A DNA stretch of 64,000 bases from Actinoplanes couchii (GCF_016862075.1 NZ_BOMG01000103.1:86324-150323), one strand, 5' to 3'. Positions 22,737 to 31,651 are shown, numbered from the stretch's first letter. The notes: generated by a model not told the origin, from the letters alone. Numbers and translations: made by a program.

Positions 22737-23597
22737 CTAGAAGCTGTTGATCTTGTCGGGGTTGACCTGCCAGAGGATCGTCTCGATGCCCTGCGCGGTG
22801 CCGAGAACCGTGATCACGCTGTAGGTGGCGCCGTTCTTGCTGAGCACCGCGGACGTCTCGCCGTTCGTGGTGACCAGGGCGACGTCGACACCCTCCCAGA
22901 ACCAGGACGCGATGGTGGCGAAGAACCGCGCGACCCGCACCGGGCCGACGATCGGTCGGCGGGCCACCTGGTGGGCGCCGTTGCCGTCGGACATGCTGGT
23001 GACGTCCGGGGTGAACAACTGCTCCAGAGCCGTCATGTCGCCGGAGCGGGCGGCGGCGATGAAGCTCGCCAGCAGAGCCCGCTGCGCGTCCGCGTCGACG
23101 GTGGCCTTGCGGCGGCCGTCGATGTGTTTACGCGCCCGGCTGACCAGTTGACGGACCGCCGGTTCGGTCGACCTCAGGATCGCGGCGATCTCGGCGTAGG
23201 AGTAGTCGAAGGCCTCGCGTAACACGTACGCCGCCCGCTCGTTGGGGGTGAGCTTCTCCATCAGCAGCAGCACCGCGAACTGCAGCGCCTCCCCGCGCTC
23301 GGCCCCCAGGTAGGGGTCGGCGCTGGTGTCGATCGGCTCCGGCAGCCACGGCCCGATGTAGGTCTCGCGGCGCGCCGGGGCCGACTGCAGCGCGTTGATC
23401 GCCAGCCGGGTCGTGGTGGTCGCCAGGAACGCGCCCGGGTTACGCACCTCGGCGCGGTCGGCGGCCTGCCAGCGCAGCCACGTCTCCTGCACCAGGTCCT
23501 CGGCCTCGCTCGCGCTGGCCAACATCCGGTAGGCGATGCCGAACAACCGCCCCCGGACCTGCTCGAATACCGCCAGATCCTCGGTCACGCCGACCAT
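22737..23597 (-). CDS. ECF41-type RNA polymerase sigma factor (SigJ-like)
   Basis: 286 residues. Region 2 (FGIAYRMLASASEAEDLVQE TWLRW), a linker with WLPEP, region 4 (LTPNERAAYVLREAFDYSYA then VRQLVSRARKHI) and a C-terminal SnoaL-like extension (about 175-286) ending NPDKINSF, the conserved ECF41 tail. The SDGNG segment replaces the usual DGGGK of the extension. No anti-sigma gene is nearby, as usual for this group. GTG three codons in, with AGGA eight bases upstream, is a possible alternative start. Confidence 0.92.
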   Translation of the reverse strand: MVGVTEDLAVFEQVRGRLFGIAYRMLASASEAEDLVQETWLRWQAADRAEVRNPGAFLATTTTRLAINALQSAPARRETYIGPWLPEPIDTSADPYLGAERGEALQFAVLLLMEKLTPNERAAYVLREAFDYSYAEIAAILRSTEPAVRQLVSRARKHIDGRRKATVDADAQRALLASFIAAARSGDMTALEQLFTPDVTSMSDGNGAHQVARRPIVGPVRVARFFATIASWFWEGVDVALVTTNGETSAVLSKNGATYSVITVLGTAQGIETILWQVNPDKINSF

Positions 23598-23720
23598 CCT
23601 GGACGGTTTCCGGCAACTGTTCCAACCGGTCGATTGTCACAGAGACGAGGGGTGCGCGGTCTCTACTCCTGGCTTGTTCTCTCCTTTCCCTTTGCCGGCC
23701 TCTCCCCTTCGCCGGCTCCT

Positions 23721-24311
23721 TCAGGAAGCTCTCTTCATCAGGAAGCCGTCGAACATCCGGCTCTGGATCGCGCACACCTCTCGGAAGATCTCGACCAGGT
23801 CGGCGTCCTCCCCGGCGGCCCGGTGGGTGGCCCACTCGTCGAGGGCGGCGCGCATCGCGACGTTGACCGTCTCGTTCATCACCCGGGTGCGCAGGTCGCC
23901 GTGCACCTCCCAGCACCGCTCGGCCTCCATCCGCAGCGCGGCGCGGCGCAGGTTGTCGTCGTGGTTGAGCAGGCAGCGGACCTGCAGCAGCCGGTCGATC
24001 GGGGCGCCGTCGAACTCGCCCAGGGTCGCCGCGACCGCGTCGACGATCTCCGGCAGGGTGACCGGGCCGCGGACCCGGGTCGCAATGGCCGTGTCGAACG
24101 CGCGGTTGGTGCCGAGTGCCGCGTCCTCCTTCGTCGGGAAGTAGCGGAAGAACGTGCGTGGGGACACCCCGGCGGCCGCGGCGATCTCGTCGACGGTGGT
24201 GCGATCCGACCCCTGACGGGTGAACAGGTCGAGCGCGGCGGTCTCGATGTCGGCCCGGGTGGCCAGGCGGCGCCGCTCCCGCAGATCGGTGGTGTCAGTC
24301 ACGGGCAACAT
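23721..24311 (-). CDS. TetR/AcrR family repressor of adjacent MFS gene
   Basis: 196 residues from ATG 24311. Helix-turn-helix TVDEIAAAAGVSPRTFFRYF with FRYFPTKED, then a C-terminal helical domain (LLQVRCLLNHDD). The longer reading frame from 24362 would overlap the operators, so the internal ATG is preferred. Divergent from an MFS drug-type exporter, the classic TetR arrangement. Confidence 0.92.
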   Translation of the reverse strand: MLPVTDTTDLRERRRLATRADIETAALDLFTRQGSDRTTVDEIAAAAGVSPRTFFRYFPTKEDAALGTNRAFDTAIATRVRGPVTLPEIVDAVAATLGEFDGAPIDRLLQVRCLLNHDDNLRRAALRMEAERCWEVHGDLRTRVMNETVNVAMRAALDEWATHRAAGEDADLVEIFREVCAIQSRMFDGFLMKRAS

Positions 24312-24320
24312 GCTACCGCT

Positions 24321-24343
24321 TGCCAACATGGCAGTCACTGCCA
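24321..24343. promoter_or_regulatory. Overlapping TGGCA palindromes, TetR/MFS operator
   Basis: TGGCAGT-C-ACTGCCA (24329-24343) is a perfect 15-bp palindrome; TGCCA-ACA-TGGCA (24321-24333) overlaps it. They cover the region between a TTGCCA -35-like box and TAGGGT (24345-24350) of the MFS promoter. Confidence 0.7.
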
Positions 24344-24383
24344 CTAGGGTGGGTGCTGCCAATCAATAACGGGGAGTCTCACG

Positions 24384-25850
24384 TTGACCACCACACCTGA
24401 AAAAATCGAGCCGTACACCGCTCCGGCACGATTGAGCGGTGCCGACCGCAGCCTCATCGGCCTGCTGGTGTTCTCCGCCTTCGTCGTGATCTTCAACGAG
24501 ACGGTCATGTCGCTGGCACTGCCCCGGCTGATGGCGGACCTGAACATCTCCGCTGCCACCGCGCAGTGGCTGACCACCGGCTTCCTGCTGGTGATGGCCG
24601 TCGTCATCCCGGCGACCGGCTTCATCATGGAACGCTTCAGCCTCCGGCAGATCTTCATCGCCGCGATGGGCCTGTTCAGCCTCGGCACGGCCATCGCCGC
24701 CGTCGCCCCCGGTTTCGAACTGCTGCTGCTCGGCCGGATCGTGCAGGCCGCCGGCACCGGCGTGATGATGCCGCTGGTCATGACCACCGCGATGACCCTG
24801 GTCCCGGCCAGCTCACGCGGCCGGATCATGGGCGTCATCTCGATCGTCATCTCGGTCGCCCCGGCGATCGGCCCGACCGTCTCCGGCCTGGTGCTGTCCC
24901 GCCTGAGCTGGCGCTGGCTGTTCCTCGTGGTCCTGCCGATCGCCCTGGCCACCCTGATCATCGGCAGCGTGAAGGTCCGCAACATCACCACGCCCAAGAA
25001 GGCCCACCTGGACGTGCTGTCGCTGCTGCTGTCGGCGATCGGTTTCGGCGGCCTCATCTACGGCCTGTCCAGCGTGGGGGAATCCGCCGGGCACGCGCCG
25101 GTCGCCCCGTGGATCCCGGTCGTCGCCGGTGTCGCCGCCCTCGCCCTGTTCGTGTGGCGGCAGCGCGCGCTGCAGTCCGGCAGGGGTCCGCTGATGGACC
25201 TGCGGGTGTTCGCGCACCGATCGTTCACGGTCAGCCTCCTTGTTCTGGTCACCGGATTTGTCGGCCTGTTCGGGGCCCTGATCCTGCTGCCGATCTACCT
25301 GCAGAACGTGCACGGCGTCGGCACCCTCCAGGCCGGCCTGCTGGTCCTGCCCGGTGGCGTGGCGATGGGTGTGCTGTCCCCGATCATCGGGCGGCTGTTC
25401 GACCGGTACGGCCCCCGGCCGCTGGTCACGCCCGGCACCGTCGCGGTCAGCGCCGCGTTGTGGCTGCTCTCCATGGTTGACGCCGGCACTCCGCTCCCTC
25501 TCGTCGTTGTCTTCCACATGCTGCTGACCAGTGGTCTGGCCACCCTGATCACCCCGCTGATGACGTCGGCGCTGAGCACCCTGCCGATGAACCTCTACGG
25601 TCACGGCAGCGCCATCATCGGCACCCTGCAGCAGCTCGCCGGTGCGGCGGGGACGGCGCTGTTCATCACGGTGCTGTCCCAGACGATCGCGTCCGAAGGC
25701 GCCCGCGGCGCCACCGAGATCGCGGCCACCACCTCGGGCATCCAGGCGGCGTTCGTCTGGGGCGGGGTGATCTCGTTGGTCGCGGTCGCTCTTTCCCTGC
25801 TGGTACGCCGGACCGAGCCGCTTCCCGAAGGCCACGCCCCGATGCACTGA
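24384..25850 (+). CDS. MFS multidrug exporter, DHA2 (EmrB/QacA) type
   Basis: 488 residues, 14 predicted membrane helices. Motif A-like GFIMERFSLRQIF after helix 2, motif C-like GIxxxxxAPAIGPTVSG in helix 5 (IVISVAPAIGPTVSGLVL), and a TTGFLLVMAVVIPATG segment typical of DHA2 transporters. TTG start with GGGGAG upstream. Controlled in all likelihood by the divergent TetR. Substrate unknown. Confidence 0.93.
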   Translation: MTTTPEKIEPYTAPARLSGADRSLIGLLVFSAFVVIFNETVMSLALPRLMADLNISAATAQWLTTGFLLVMAVVIPATGFIMERFSLRQIFIAAMGLFSLGTAIAAVAPGFELLLLGRIVQAAGTGVMMPLVMTTAMTLVPASSRGRIMGVISIVISVAPAIGPTVSGLVLSRLSWRWLFLVVLPIALATLIIGSVKVRNITTPKKAHLDVLSLLLSAIGFGGLIYGLSSVGESAGHAPVAPWIPVVAGVAALALFVWRQRALQSGRGPLMDLRVFAHRSFTVSLLVLVTGFVGLFGALILLPIYLQNVHGVGTLQAGLLVLPGGVAMGVLSPIIGRLFDRYGPRPLVTPGTVAVSAALWLLSMVDAGTPLPLVVVFHMLLTSGLATLITPLMTSALSTLPMNLYGHGSAIIGTLQQLAGAAGTALFITVLSQTIASEGARGATEIAATTSGIQAAFVWGGVISLVAVALSLLVRRTEPLPEGHAPMH

Positions 25851-25954
25851 CAGTTCGATCACACCTCCCGCATCACCTGTTCTCGGCCGCGCCTTCCGTT
25901 CCTTGTGAGCGGGGGGCGCGGTTCTTGTCACACCCCTCGGGCAGACTCGTTCGC

Positions 25955-26143
25955 ATGAAGCTTCTGGACGTCCGTAACGACCTGGCCACGTCGCACCGCA
26001 CACTGCGGGTGGGCGAGCTGACCCTGATGTCGACCAGGTGGCCCGATGGCTCGATGACCATCGAGGTGGGCCGCCAGCACGAGGACGGCTCCTGGTCGTG
26101 GGACGTCAACGAGCCCGACTTCCGGAGCGCCGACGAAGGGTGA
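25955..26143 (+). CDS. Small hypothetical protein
   Basis: 62 residues starting MKLLDVRNDLATSHRTLRVG and ending DFRSADEG; mixed charge, no membrane segment, no motif I recognise. The ATG is preferred over the frame start 30 bp upstream. Codon use (GC at third positions) is that of its neighbours. Confidence 0.5.
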   Translation: MKLLDVRNDLATSHRTLRVGELTLMSTRWPDGSMTIEVGRQHEDGSWSWDVNEPDFRSADEG

Positions 26144-26172
26144 GCCCGACGCCCGGGACCTGGGTGATCCGA

Positions 26173-26263
26173 CTCCGGGAGATCCGGGTGGCCTGATTCC
26201 CGGGGGTCTGAGCGATCTTCCTCCCGGAGATCTGGGTGGCCTGGTTCCCAGGGGTCTGAGCGA
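26173..26263. repeat. 43-bp direct repeat pair
   Basis: Copies 26173-26215 and 26221-26263 differ at four of 43 positions and are separated by five bases. They lie between a small gene and the S66 peptidase gene. Each copy contains GGAGATC and TCCCxGGGG blocks. Function unknown. Confidence 0.8.
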
Positions 26264-26321
26264 GAGGTGGGCGGCATTGACGGTCTTGACTGTTCGGCAG
26301 GTTGGCGGCAACGTGCCGGAC

Positions 26322-27356
26322 ATGAGGATCTCTCGTCGCACGTTGATCACCACCGCAGCGACCGCAGCCACCTCCGTCACCGCCGCCGGAACGGGAGCCG
26401 CCTTGTCCGCGACACCTGCTGAAGCTCAGGCCCGGAAGGTGGTGCGACCACCCGCTCTGAAGCCCGGCGACCGGGTCCGGGTCGTCGCCCCGGCCGGCGT
26501 GCCGGACACCCGGCTGGCCCGCGGCATCCAGATCCTGGAGAGTTTCGGGCTGGTCGTCGAGCCGGGCGCCCACCTCTACGACCGCTTCGGATACTTCGCC
26601 GGCACCGACGCCGACCGGCTCGCCGACCTCAACGCGGCCTTCCGCGACCCCGGCATCAAGGGCGTCTTCGCGGCCCGCGGCGGTTACGGCACCCAGCGGA
26701 TCATCGACGGGCTGGACCTGGCGGCGGTTCGCCGGGATCCGCGGGTCTTCGTCGGTTTCAGCGACCTGACCGTGCTCAGCGGGCGAGTGTGGAACGCTGC
26801 GCGGTTGGTCACCTTTTACGGCCCGATGGTGAACTGGACCGACTCGCGCACCGGGCCCGTGGAGATCGAGTCGCTCCGCAAGGCGATCATGACCGACGAG
26901 CCGATCACACTGACCAGCGATCCGGCCGAGCCCAGCGCCGCGGTCTCGGCCCCCGGCACGGCGACCGGCACCCTGCTCGGCGGCAACCTGACCATGCTGC
27001 AGACCAGCATCGACACGAAGGATCTGCCGGATCTGCGGGGCGCGATCCTGGTCTTCGAGGACACCGATGAGGCGCCGTACAGCTATGACCGGATGTTGAC
27101 CCATCTGATCCGGGCCGGCGCGCTGCGGAAGATCGCGGGGGTGGCGATCGGCCAGTTCACCAACGCTCCGGTGACGAGCGGGCAGTGGACGGCCGCCCAG
27201 GCGGTGCAGGACCGGCTCGGAGACTTGGGCGTCCCGGTGCTGGGTGGTCTGCGGATCGGTCACGGTAACGGTCAACTCACTGTGCCCCTCGGAACCCGGG
27301 CCACCATCGACACGGCGACCGGGACGCTGACGGTACAGCCGGGAGTCGTCGTTTAG
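26322..27356 (+). CDS. S66 family LD-carboxypeptidase, Tat-exported
   Basis: 344 residues from ATG 26322. A twin-arginine signal (SRRTLITTAATAATSVTAAG) precedes the mature enzyme. S66 landmarks: VVAPAG near the start, ARGGYGTQRIIDGLD, GFSDLTVL with the nucleophile Ser, VFEDTDEAPY with the Glu and GLRIGHGNGQ with the His of the Ser-Glu-His triad. The family removes the terminal D-residue from murein tetrapeptides or cleaves microcin-like peptides. Secretion here points to a cell-wall role. Confidence 0.9.
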   Translation: MRISRRTLITTAATAATSVTAAGTGAALSATPAEAQARKVVRPPALKPGDRVRVVAPAGVPDTRLARGIQILESFGLVVEPGAHLYDRFGYFAGTDADRLADLNAAFRDPGIKGVFAARGGYGTQRIIDGLDLAAVRRDPRVFVGFSDLTVLSGRVWNAARLVTFYGPMVNWTDSRTGPVEIESLRKAIMTDEPITLTSDPAEPSAAVSAPGTATGTLLGGNLTMLQTSIDTKDLPDLRGAILVFEDTDEAPYSYDRMLTHLIRAGALRKIAGVAIGQFTNAPVTSGQWTAAQAVQDRLGDLGVPVLGGLRIGHGNGQLTVPLGTRATIDTATGTLTVQPGVVV

Positions 27357-27460
27357 ATCCGGGCCTGTGGATAACTTCCCGCTGTGGACAACGCCCGGCC
27401 CGCCCCGCGGATCTGTCTACGCTGGACCGACCAACGGCGGTGACGGGAGGACTCGGAGAC

Positions 27461-28252
27461 ATGGCGAGCAGAGACAGACAGCGCTCCCTGCAGCGGGTGA
27501 CCCTGATGATCGCGGACGAGGCGACCTTCCGACTGCTCAGCGAGAGTTATGCGTCGTTCGTGTGGTCGCCCGACCAGCACGAGGAGTATCTGGACTCCCA
27601 CGACGGCGCGGTCGAGAAGAGTCGCCGGGCCGGCGGGCTGCTGCATCTGGGCCGGTTCGACCACGACGACTATCTGGACTTCTGCGAGGCAGACGGGTTG
27701 CCACCGGACAGCGGGGCCTCCCGGTCGGCGTATGCGGTGTGGTGCAGCGAGACCGGCATGGCGAAGGAGTGGGAGGGGTCGGTCCGCGACCTGCTGGTGA
27801 GCGCAAGCCTTCTCGACGCCGTCGGTTCGGATGTCGACGCGGCCGTCTCGGCGGCCGGCAAGGTCGTCGACGAGCTGACGGATCTGATGCTGACGGCGCC
27901 ACCCGGCTCGGGCAGTGTCACCGTGACGGTCAGCGCACCCGGCGACGAGGTCACGACCGTGGTGTTCCCGTGGGAGCAGGCCCGGACCGAGCTTCGGGTC
28001 AACCGGCCGTTCGACGTGCTGTTCGCCGCTGTCACCGCCGGGGTGGCCAACGGGGGTGGGCTGATCGTCCGGCTCCCGACCGGGGTCGTTCTGGACGGGG
28101 CTGTGCCTCAGACCCGGGTTCTCGGCTGGCGTCTGGGCCATCACGACGCCACCGAGATCCCGGAGGCGGAGCTGTTCAACGCCTTCTGCACCGATGCCAC
28201 CACCGGTGACCTGTTGCCACCTGAGTTCGGGACTGTCTATGGCCGCGCTTGA
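27461..28252 (+). CDS. Hypothetical cytoplasmic protein
   Basis: 263 residues from ATG 27461 with GGAG five to six bases upstream. Acidic, soluble, with SRRAGGLLHLGRFDHDDYLD and a C-terminal region of beta character (GSVTVTVSAPGDEVTTVVFP). I do not recognise the family. Codon use is normal for the window, so the gene is probably real. Confidence 0.65.
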   Translation: MASRDRQRSLQRVTLMIADEATFRLLSESYASFVWSPDQHEEYLDSHDGAVEKSRRAGGLLHLGRFDHDDYLDFCEADGLPPDSGASRSAYAVWCSETGMAKEWEGSVRDLLVSASLLDAVGSDVDAAVSAAGKVVDELTDLMLTAPPGSGSVTVTVSAPGDEVTTVVFPWEQARTELRVNRPFDVLFAAVTAGVANGGGLIVRLPTGVVLDGAVPQTRVLGWRLGHHDATEIPEAELFNAFCTDATTGDLLPPEFGTVYGRA

Positions 28253-28265
28253 GCAGCGCGGGTTT

Positions 28266-28560
28266 TCAACTCGCGGCTTTGATCTCTGTCATTTCGTGGT
28301 GCCGGTTGGTTGCGGTGCTGAGAAATGCTGTCGCTGCTGGTGGTAGCGCAGCTGGGGTGATGGCGGTGCCGTGTCGGTGCAGGATCTGCAGGATCTGCCG
28401 GATCGCGGTGACGGCTCGGCGGATGGTGCCGGGGTGGGAGTGGAACAGCACGGCGAGGACGTCAGGGAGTGGTTGCAGTCGTCGGTTCAGGACGGTGGCC
28501 AGGACCCGGTCGGGGAAACCGAGTTGGAGCGGGCGTCCGGATCGCGGGAGTTGTGGTTTC
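28266..28560 (-). pseudogene. Transposase fragment (C-terminal or HTH part)
   Basis: The minus frame ending at 28266 is open for about 100 codons and reads SGRPLQLGFPDRVLATVLNR, then VLAVLFHSHPGTIRRAVTAI and ILQILHRHGTAITPAA. This resembles the helix-turn-helix of actinobacterial transposases (pattern GRPxxLxxxDRVLATVL...LFxVxxxTIxRAV). No start codon and no catalytic domain precede it; the region to 28667 is otherwise empty. Family not certain. Confidence 0.5.
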
Positions 28561-28667
28561 TTGCCTGCGGCGAGGGCGTGTTGTCGACGCGGTCGGCCCC
28601 GGCCCGATCGCTGTACCCGAGTGTTCGGGAGTTGCGGAGCCGGAGCCGATCCACGCGATCCGACCGG

Positions 28668-29531
28668 TCAGCGCACACCGCCCAGCTTGCGGTCCGGATG
28701 GTTCCCATGAGCAGGCCGGCCGGTCGCGGGACGGCCGCGCTGGGAAGCCAGGAGCAGGGCGGCCACGACGATCTGGATCATGAGTACGGCTGCCTGGGTC
28801 GCGGGTGACTTGACGGTCAGCAGGGCCATGGTGGTGTTGACGCCGAAGTGGACCGCGATCGACGCGATGACGCCGGCCGACTCGTACGCGTAGCCGGTCA
28901 GCAGGGCCATGGGGAAGACGCTGAGGGTGAACAGCAGGCCGCTCCAGCTGAACAGACCGAGTTCGTTCTGCACGGTGCCGGTGATGAAGAACAGCGGCAG
29001 GTGCCAGACCGCCCAGGCGGCGCCGAGCACCAGACCCGTCTGGAGACGGTTCATCGTGGCGCGCAGCCGTGGGTAGGCCGTACCGCGCCATCCTGGTTCT
29101 TCGGCGATGGGCCCGGCGATGAGCATGCTGATCAGGAACGGCACCGGTCCCCCGGCTGTGGCGACGAGGTCGCGGCCGCCGGTCAGGTCCACCGCGGGAC
29201 CACCGAGGGCCGCCGCGAGCAGTGCGGCACCCGCCACGGTCGCCACCGCCAGGACGAGCAGCGGCAGCGCCAGCAGCAGCCGTCCGCCCTGCCGTAGCCG
29301 CACGGTGTGGTCCGGTACGGGTTCGCGGCGGTGGGCCCGCCGGATCCGGACCGCGATGGCACCGAATACCGGGCCGAAGCCGCCGAGCAGGTACGGGATG
29401 GCGGTGGGGAAGCTCGTCGGCTCGCCGCCGATGGCGATCGCGGTGAGCCAGCACGCCAGGGTGGTGGTGAACGTGACGGCCCAGAACAGCGCGAGGCCGC
29501 TACGTCGGCGTACCGGAGAAGGGGTGGTCAA
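28668..29531 (-). CDS. CPBP family intramembrane metalloprotease
   Basis: 287 residues from TTG 29531, whose TTGA overlaps the hydrolase stop and which has AAAGGA upstream. About eight membrane helices. CPBP motifs are present: EEPGWRG (EExxxR, about residue 143), AVWHLPLFF with the His, and VHFGVNTT with the final His/Asn. The family contains Rce1-like prenyl-protein proteases and bacteriocin-immunity proteins. Coupled to the alpha/beta hydrolase upstream. Confidence 0.9.
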   Translation of the reverse strand: MTTPSPVRRRSGLALFWAVTFTTTLACWLTAIAIGGEPTSFPTAIPYLLGGFGPVFGAIAVRIRRAHRREPVPDHTVRLRQGGRLLLALPLLVLAVATVAGAALLAAALGGPAVDLTGGRDLVATAGGPVPFLISMLIAGPIAEEPGWRGTAYPRLRATMNRLQTGLVLGAAWAVWHLPLFFITGTVQNELGLFSWSGLLFTLSVFPMALLTGYAYESAGVIASIAVHFGVNTTMALLTVKSPATQAAVLMIQIVVAALLLASQRGRPATGRPAHGNHPDRKLGGVR

Positions 29532-30448
29532 GGGGTTGGTCCTTTCAAGGAGGTGTGCAGCCATGTGGTGATCCGGGTGAGCAGCTCGGGGTCGACCGGC
29601 CGGCGCAGTTGCCGGGAGTAGGTGCGTAACGAGGCGGGTCCGGGGTCGCGGCGCAGCAGGTGGGTCAGGTCGCCGACGCGGTGGATCTCTGCTCGGCCCG
29701 GGACGAGGCGGTGGATGGCGTCCAGGTCCGTGGGGTCGACCTGGAGATCCTTGCCGCCGGTGACGGCCAGGACGGGAACCCGGATGTTCGCCAGGTCCGG
29801 CCGTGGATCGTGGGTGAGCAGTTCGCGCATCCAGCGGGCGTTGACCGGCATGCCGGCGACGCGGGCGACGTCGGAGCTGGTCGCTTGGACCCGGGCGAGA
29901 TACCGAGTGAACAGCGACAACAGCGGCTTTCGTACGAGCGGGGGCAGGCTGTCGGCGATCATGTCCGCTTGGTGGCGCAGCGCCTCCTCACCGGTACGGG
30001 CGAATCCGGCCAGCAGCACCACCGCCGCGACCGCCGGACTCGCATCCGGGGACTGCGCTCCGAGCGCCATGGCATGGACGGCGCCCTCGCTGTGCCCGAC
30101 GACACCGATGGCGCCGGCCTGGATGTCGGGCCGGGCCGCGAGGGCCCGTAGCGCGGCGGCGGCGTCGCGGCGCGTGTCGATGAAGCCGGTCGATCGCCAG
30201 TCTCCGGGTGTGGCGCCGACACCGCGCCGGTCGTACCGCAACGTCGCGATGCCGTGCCGCGCGAGCACGGCGGCGAGTGACGGGCCGAGATCCAGCCGCT
30301 GCCGGCGGGTGTTGCCGTCGCGGTCCAGCGGGCCGGAGCCGTGCAACAGCAGGACGGCCGGGTGCGGGCCGGGCCCGCCGGGCCGCGTCAGTGTGCCGGC
30401 CAGGAGCAGTCCGTCGTGCGCCTCGGCCGTCATCTCGACTTCCGGCAT
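29528..30448 (-). CDS. Alpha/beta hydrolase
   Basis: 306 residues from ATG 30448. Motifs: VLLLHGSGPLDRDGN with the oxyanion segment, GVVGHSEGAVHAMALG with the nucleophile Ser, VTGGKDLQVDP with the Asp and VGDLTHLLRRD with the His. No signal peptide. Divergent from the winged-helix regulator at 30540 and translationally coupled to the CPBP protease. Confidence 0.9.
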   Translation of the reverse strand: MPEVEMTAEAHDGLLLAGTLTRPGGPGPHPAVLLLHGSGPLDRDGNTRRQRLDLGPSLAAVLARHGIATLRYDRRGVGATPGDWRSTGFIDTRRDAAAALRALAARPDIQAGAIGVVGHSEGAVHAMALGAQSPDASPAVAAVVLLAGFARTGEEALRHQADMIADSLPPLVRKPLLSLFTRYLARVQATSSDVARVAGMPVNARWMRELLTHDPRPDLANIRVPVLAVTGGKDLQVDPTDLDAIHRLVPGRAEIHRVGDLTHLLRRDPGPASLRTYSRQLRRPVDPELLTRITTWLHTSLKGPTP

Positions 30449-30497
30449 GACCCGCCTCTCACCCATTCGTCCTGGCCACTCTCACTTTTGAGAACGT

Positions 30498-30511
30498 TAT
30501 CATAATTGATA
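30498..30511. promoter_or_regulatory. AT-rich TATCA-TAAT-TGATA dyad
   Basis: An inverted repeat in a strikingly AT-rich patch (30485-30520) between the divergent hydrolase and regulator genes. It probably overlaps both promoters and serves as operator of the adjacent winged-helix regulator. Confidence 0.5.
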
Positions 30512-30539
30512 GCATTATCGTATGTGGGAGGATGACGTC

Positions 30540-31073
30540 ATGGCAAGCGCGGACGTCCTGCTGCATCCGGTCCGGATGCGCATCCTGCAAGCGCTGTTCG
30601 GTACCGACCCGATGACCACGAGCCGGCTGCGTGAACGCCTGCCCGACATCGCACCGGCCACGATGTACCGCCACATCGCAGTTCTGGTCACCGCGGGCGT
30701 CCTGGAGGTGGTGGACGAGAGGCGGGTCCGCGGCACTGTGGAACGCAGCTACCGGGTGAGCCAGGAGCAGGGCAGAATCGATCCGGCGGCCAGGGCGGCG
30801 ATGACCCGCGAGGATCACCGGCAGGCGTTCACCACGTTCGCGGCATCCCTGATGAGCGACTTCGACCGCTACCTCACCCACGACGACGCCGACCCGCAGC
30901 GGGACGGCGTGGTCTACCGGCAGGCCGCGGTGCGGCTGACCGACGAGGAGTTCGCCACGATGGTCGCCGAGATCGAACACGCGGTCGTCTCACGGGCCGG
31001 CAACACCCAGGACGGCAGCCGGATTCGCCGCATCGTCAGCCTCGTCGTCGTCCCCGACGAGCCGAAGACGTGA
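30540..31073 (+). CDS. ArsR-like winged-helix regulator
   Basis: 177 residues from ATG 30540 (GGGAGG eight bases upstream). DNA-binding domain: LLHPVRMRILQALFGTDPMT, LRERLPDIAPATMYRHIAVL and GVLEVVDERRVRGTVERSYR. The C-terminal 90 residues are a helical effector domain without cysteine metal sites. Likely regulator of the divergent hydrolase/CPBP operon. Confidence 0.88.
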   Translation: MASADVLLHPVRMRILQALFGTDPMTTSRLRERLPDIAPATMYRHIAVLVTAGVLEVVDERRVRGTVERSYRVSQEQGRIDPAARAAMTREDHRQAFTTFAASLMSDFDRYLTHDDADPQRDGVVYRQAAVRLTDEEFATMVAEIEHAVVSRAGNTQDGSRIRRIVSLVVVPDEPKT

Positions 31074-31137
31074 CCGGGGCCGGCCCCGAGCTGGACGATG
31101 GAGCGTCACCCCGGCGCGGCTGAGGAGTTAGGCCCAT

Positions 31138-31230
31138 GTGAATGATTTTGTCGCTCGGGTTCTCGCCTTCGTGCTGCGTGCTGTCGGAACGATCTATTGG
31201 TTCGTGTGGAAGAGACACGTGCTGAAGTGA
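31138..31230 (+). CDS. 30-residue cationic membrane peptide
   Basis: GTG-initiated ORF with GAGGAG ten bases upstream. It encodes MNDFVARVLAFVLRAVGTIY followed by WFVWKRHVLK. It has one hydrophobic, Trp-containing helix and a basic tail, net positive. It is followed at once by a large hairpin. Such peptides can be membrane regulators or small toxins; there is no partner to decide. Confidence 0.45.
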   Translation: MNDFVARVLAFVLRAVGTIYWFVWKRHVLK

Positions 31231-31295
31231 GCCGGCGGGGTCGCCGCCGAATCGGCTTCGGCAGCCGAATTCGGTGACGGCGGCCCCGCCGGCTC
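31229..31295. terminator. Large bidirectional hairpin terminator
   Basis: Outer arms GAGCCGGCGGGG and CCCCGCCGGCTC pair perfectly over 12 bp; inner CGCCG/CGGCG and CCGAAT/ATTCGG segments extend the stem. It begins inside the stop codon of the 30-residue ORF and also serves the convergent gene at 31322. Confidence 0.75.
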
Positions 31296-31321
31296 GGGCC
31301 CCGGCGACAGCCTTGCGAGGG

Positions 31322-31651
31322 TCAGACCAAAACGATGATCAGGGTGATCAGGGCTACTACCAGCAGGGCGCCCAGCACCCAGCCGAGGAGCAGGCCGCCG
31401 GGTGAGCCGGCTCGGGAGCGCCAGGACGGGACGACCGCCACCACGATCAGGATCACCAGGTAGAGCAGCGCTACCAGGAACAACGCGGGGAGGAAGCTCA
31501 GGGCCACTGCTGTGCCGGTGCCTTCGTCGCCGAAACGGCTGGCCGCCAGCAGCACGACGGTCAGGATCAGGAAGATCGCCAGCTGACCGATCGCCCCGAT
31601 CCCCAGGTTGCGGCGGAACGACCCGGTGGTCGTTGCAGTGGTCATCGTCAT
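31322..31651 (-). CDS. Hypothetical membrane protein, three helices
   Basis: 109 residues. Hydrophobic segments at about 22-41, 49-73 and 87-109, with a short basic loop SWRSRAGSPGG. The C-terminus ends in the membrane (LITLIIVLV). No family recognised. The next upstream gene (NmrA) lies 65 bp away on the same strand, so cotranscription is possible. Confidence 0.7.
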   Translation of the reverse strand: MTMTTATTTGSFRRNLGIGAIGQLAIFLILTVVLLAASRFGDEGTGTAVALSFLPALFLVALLYLVILIVVAVVPSWRSRAGSPGGLLLGWVLGALLVVALITLIIVLV

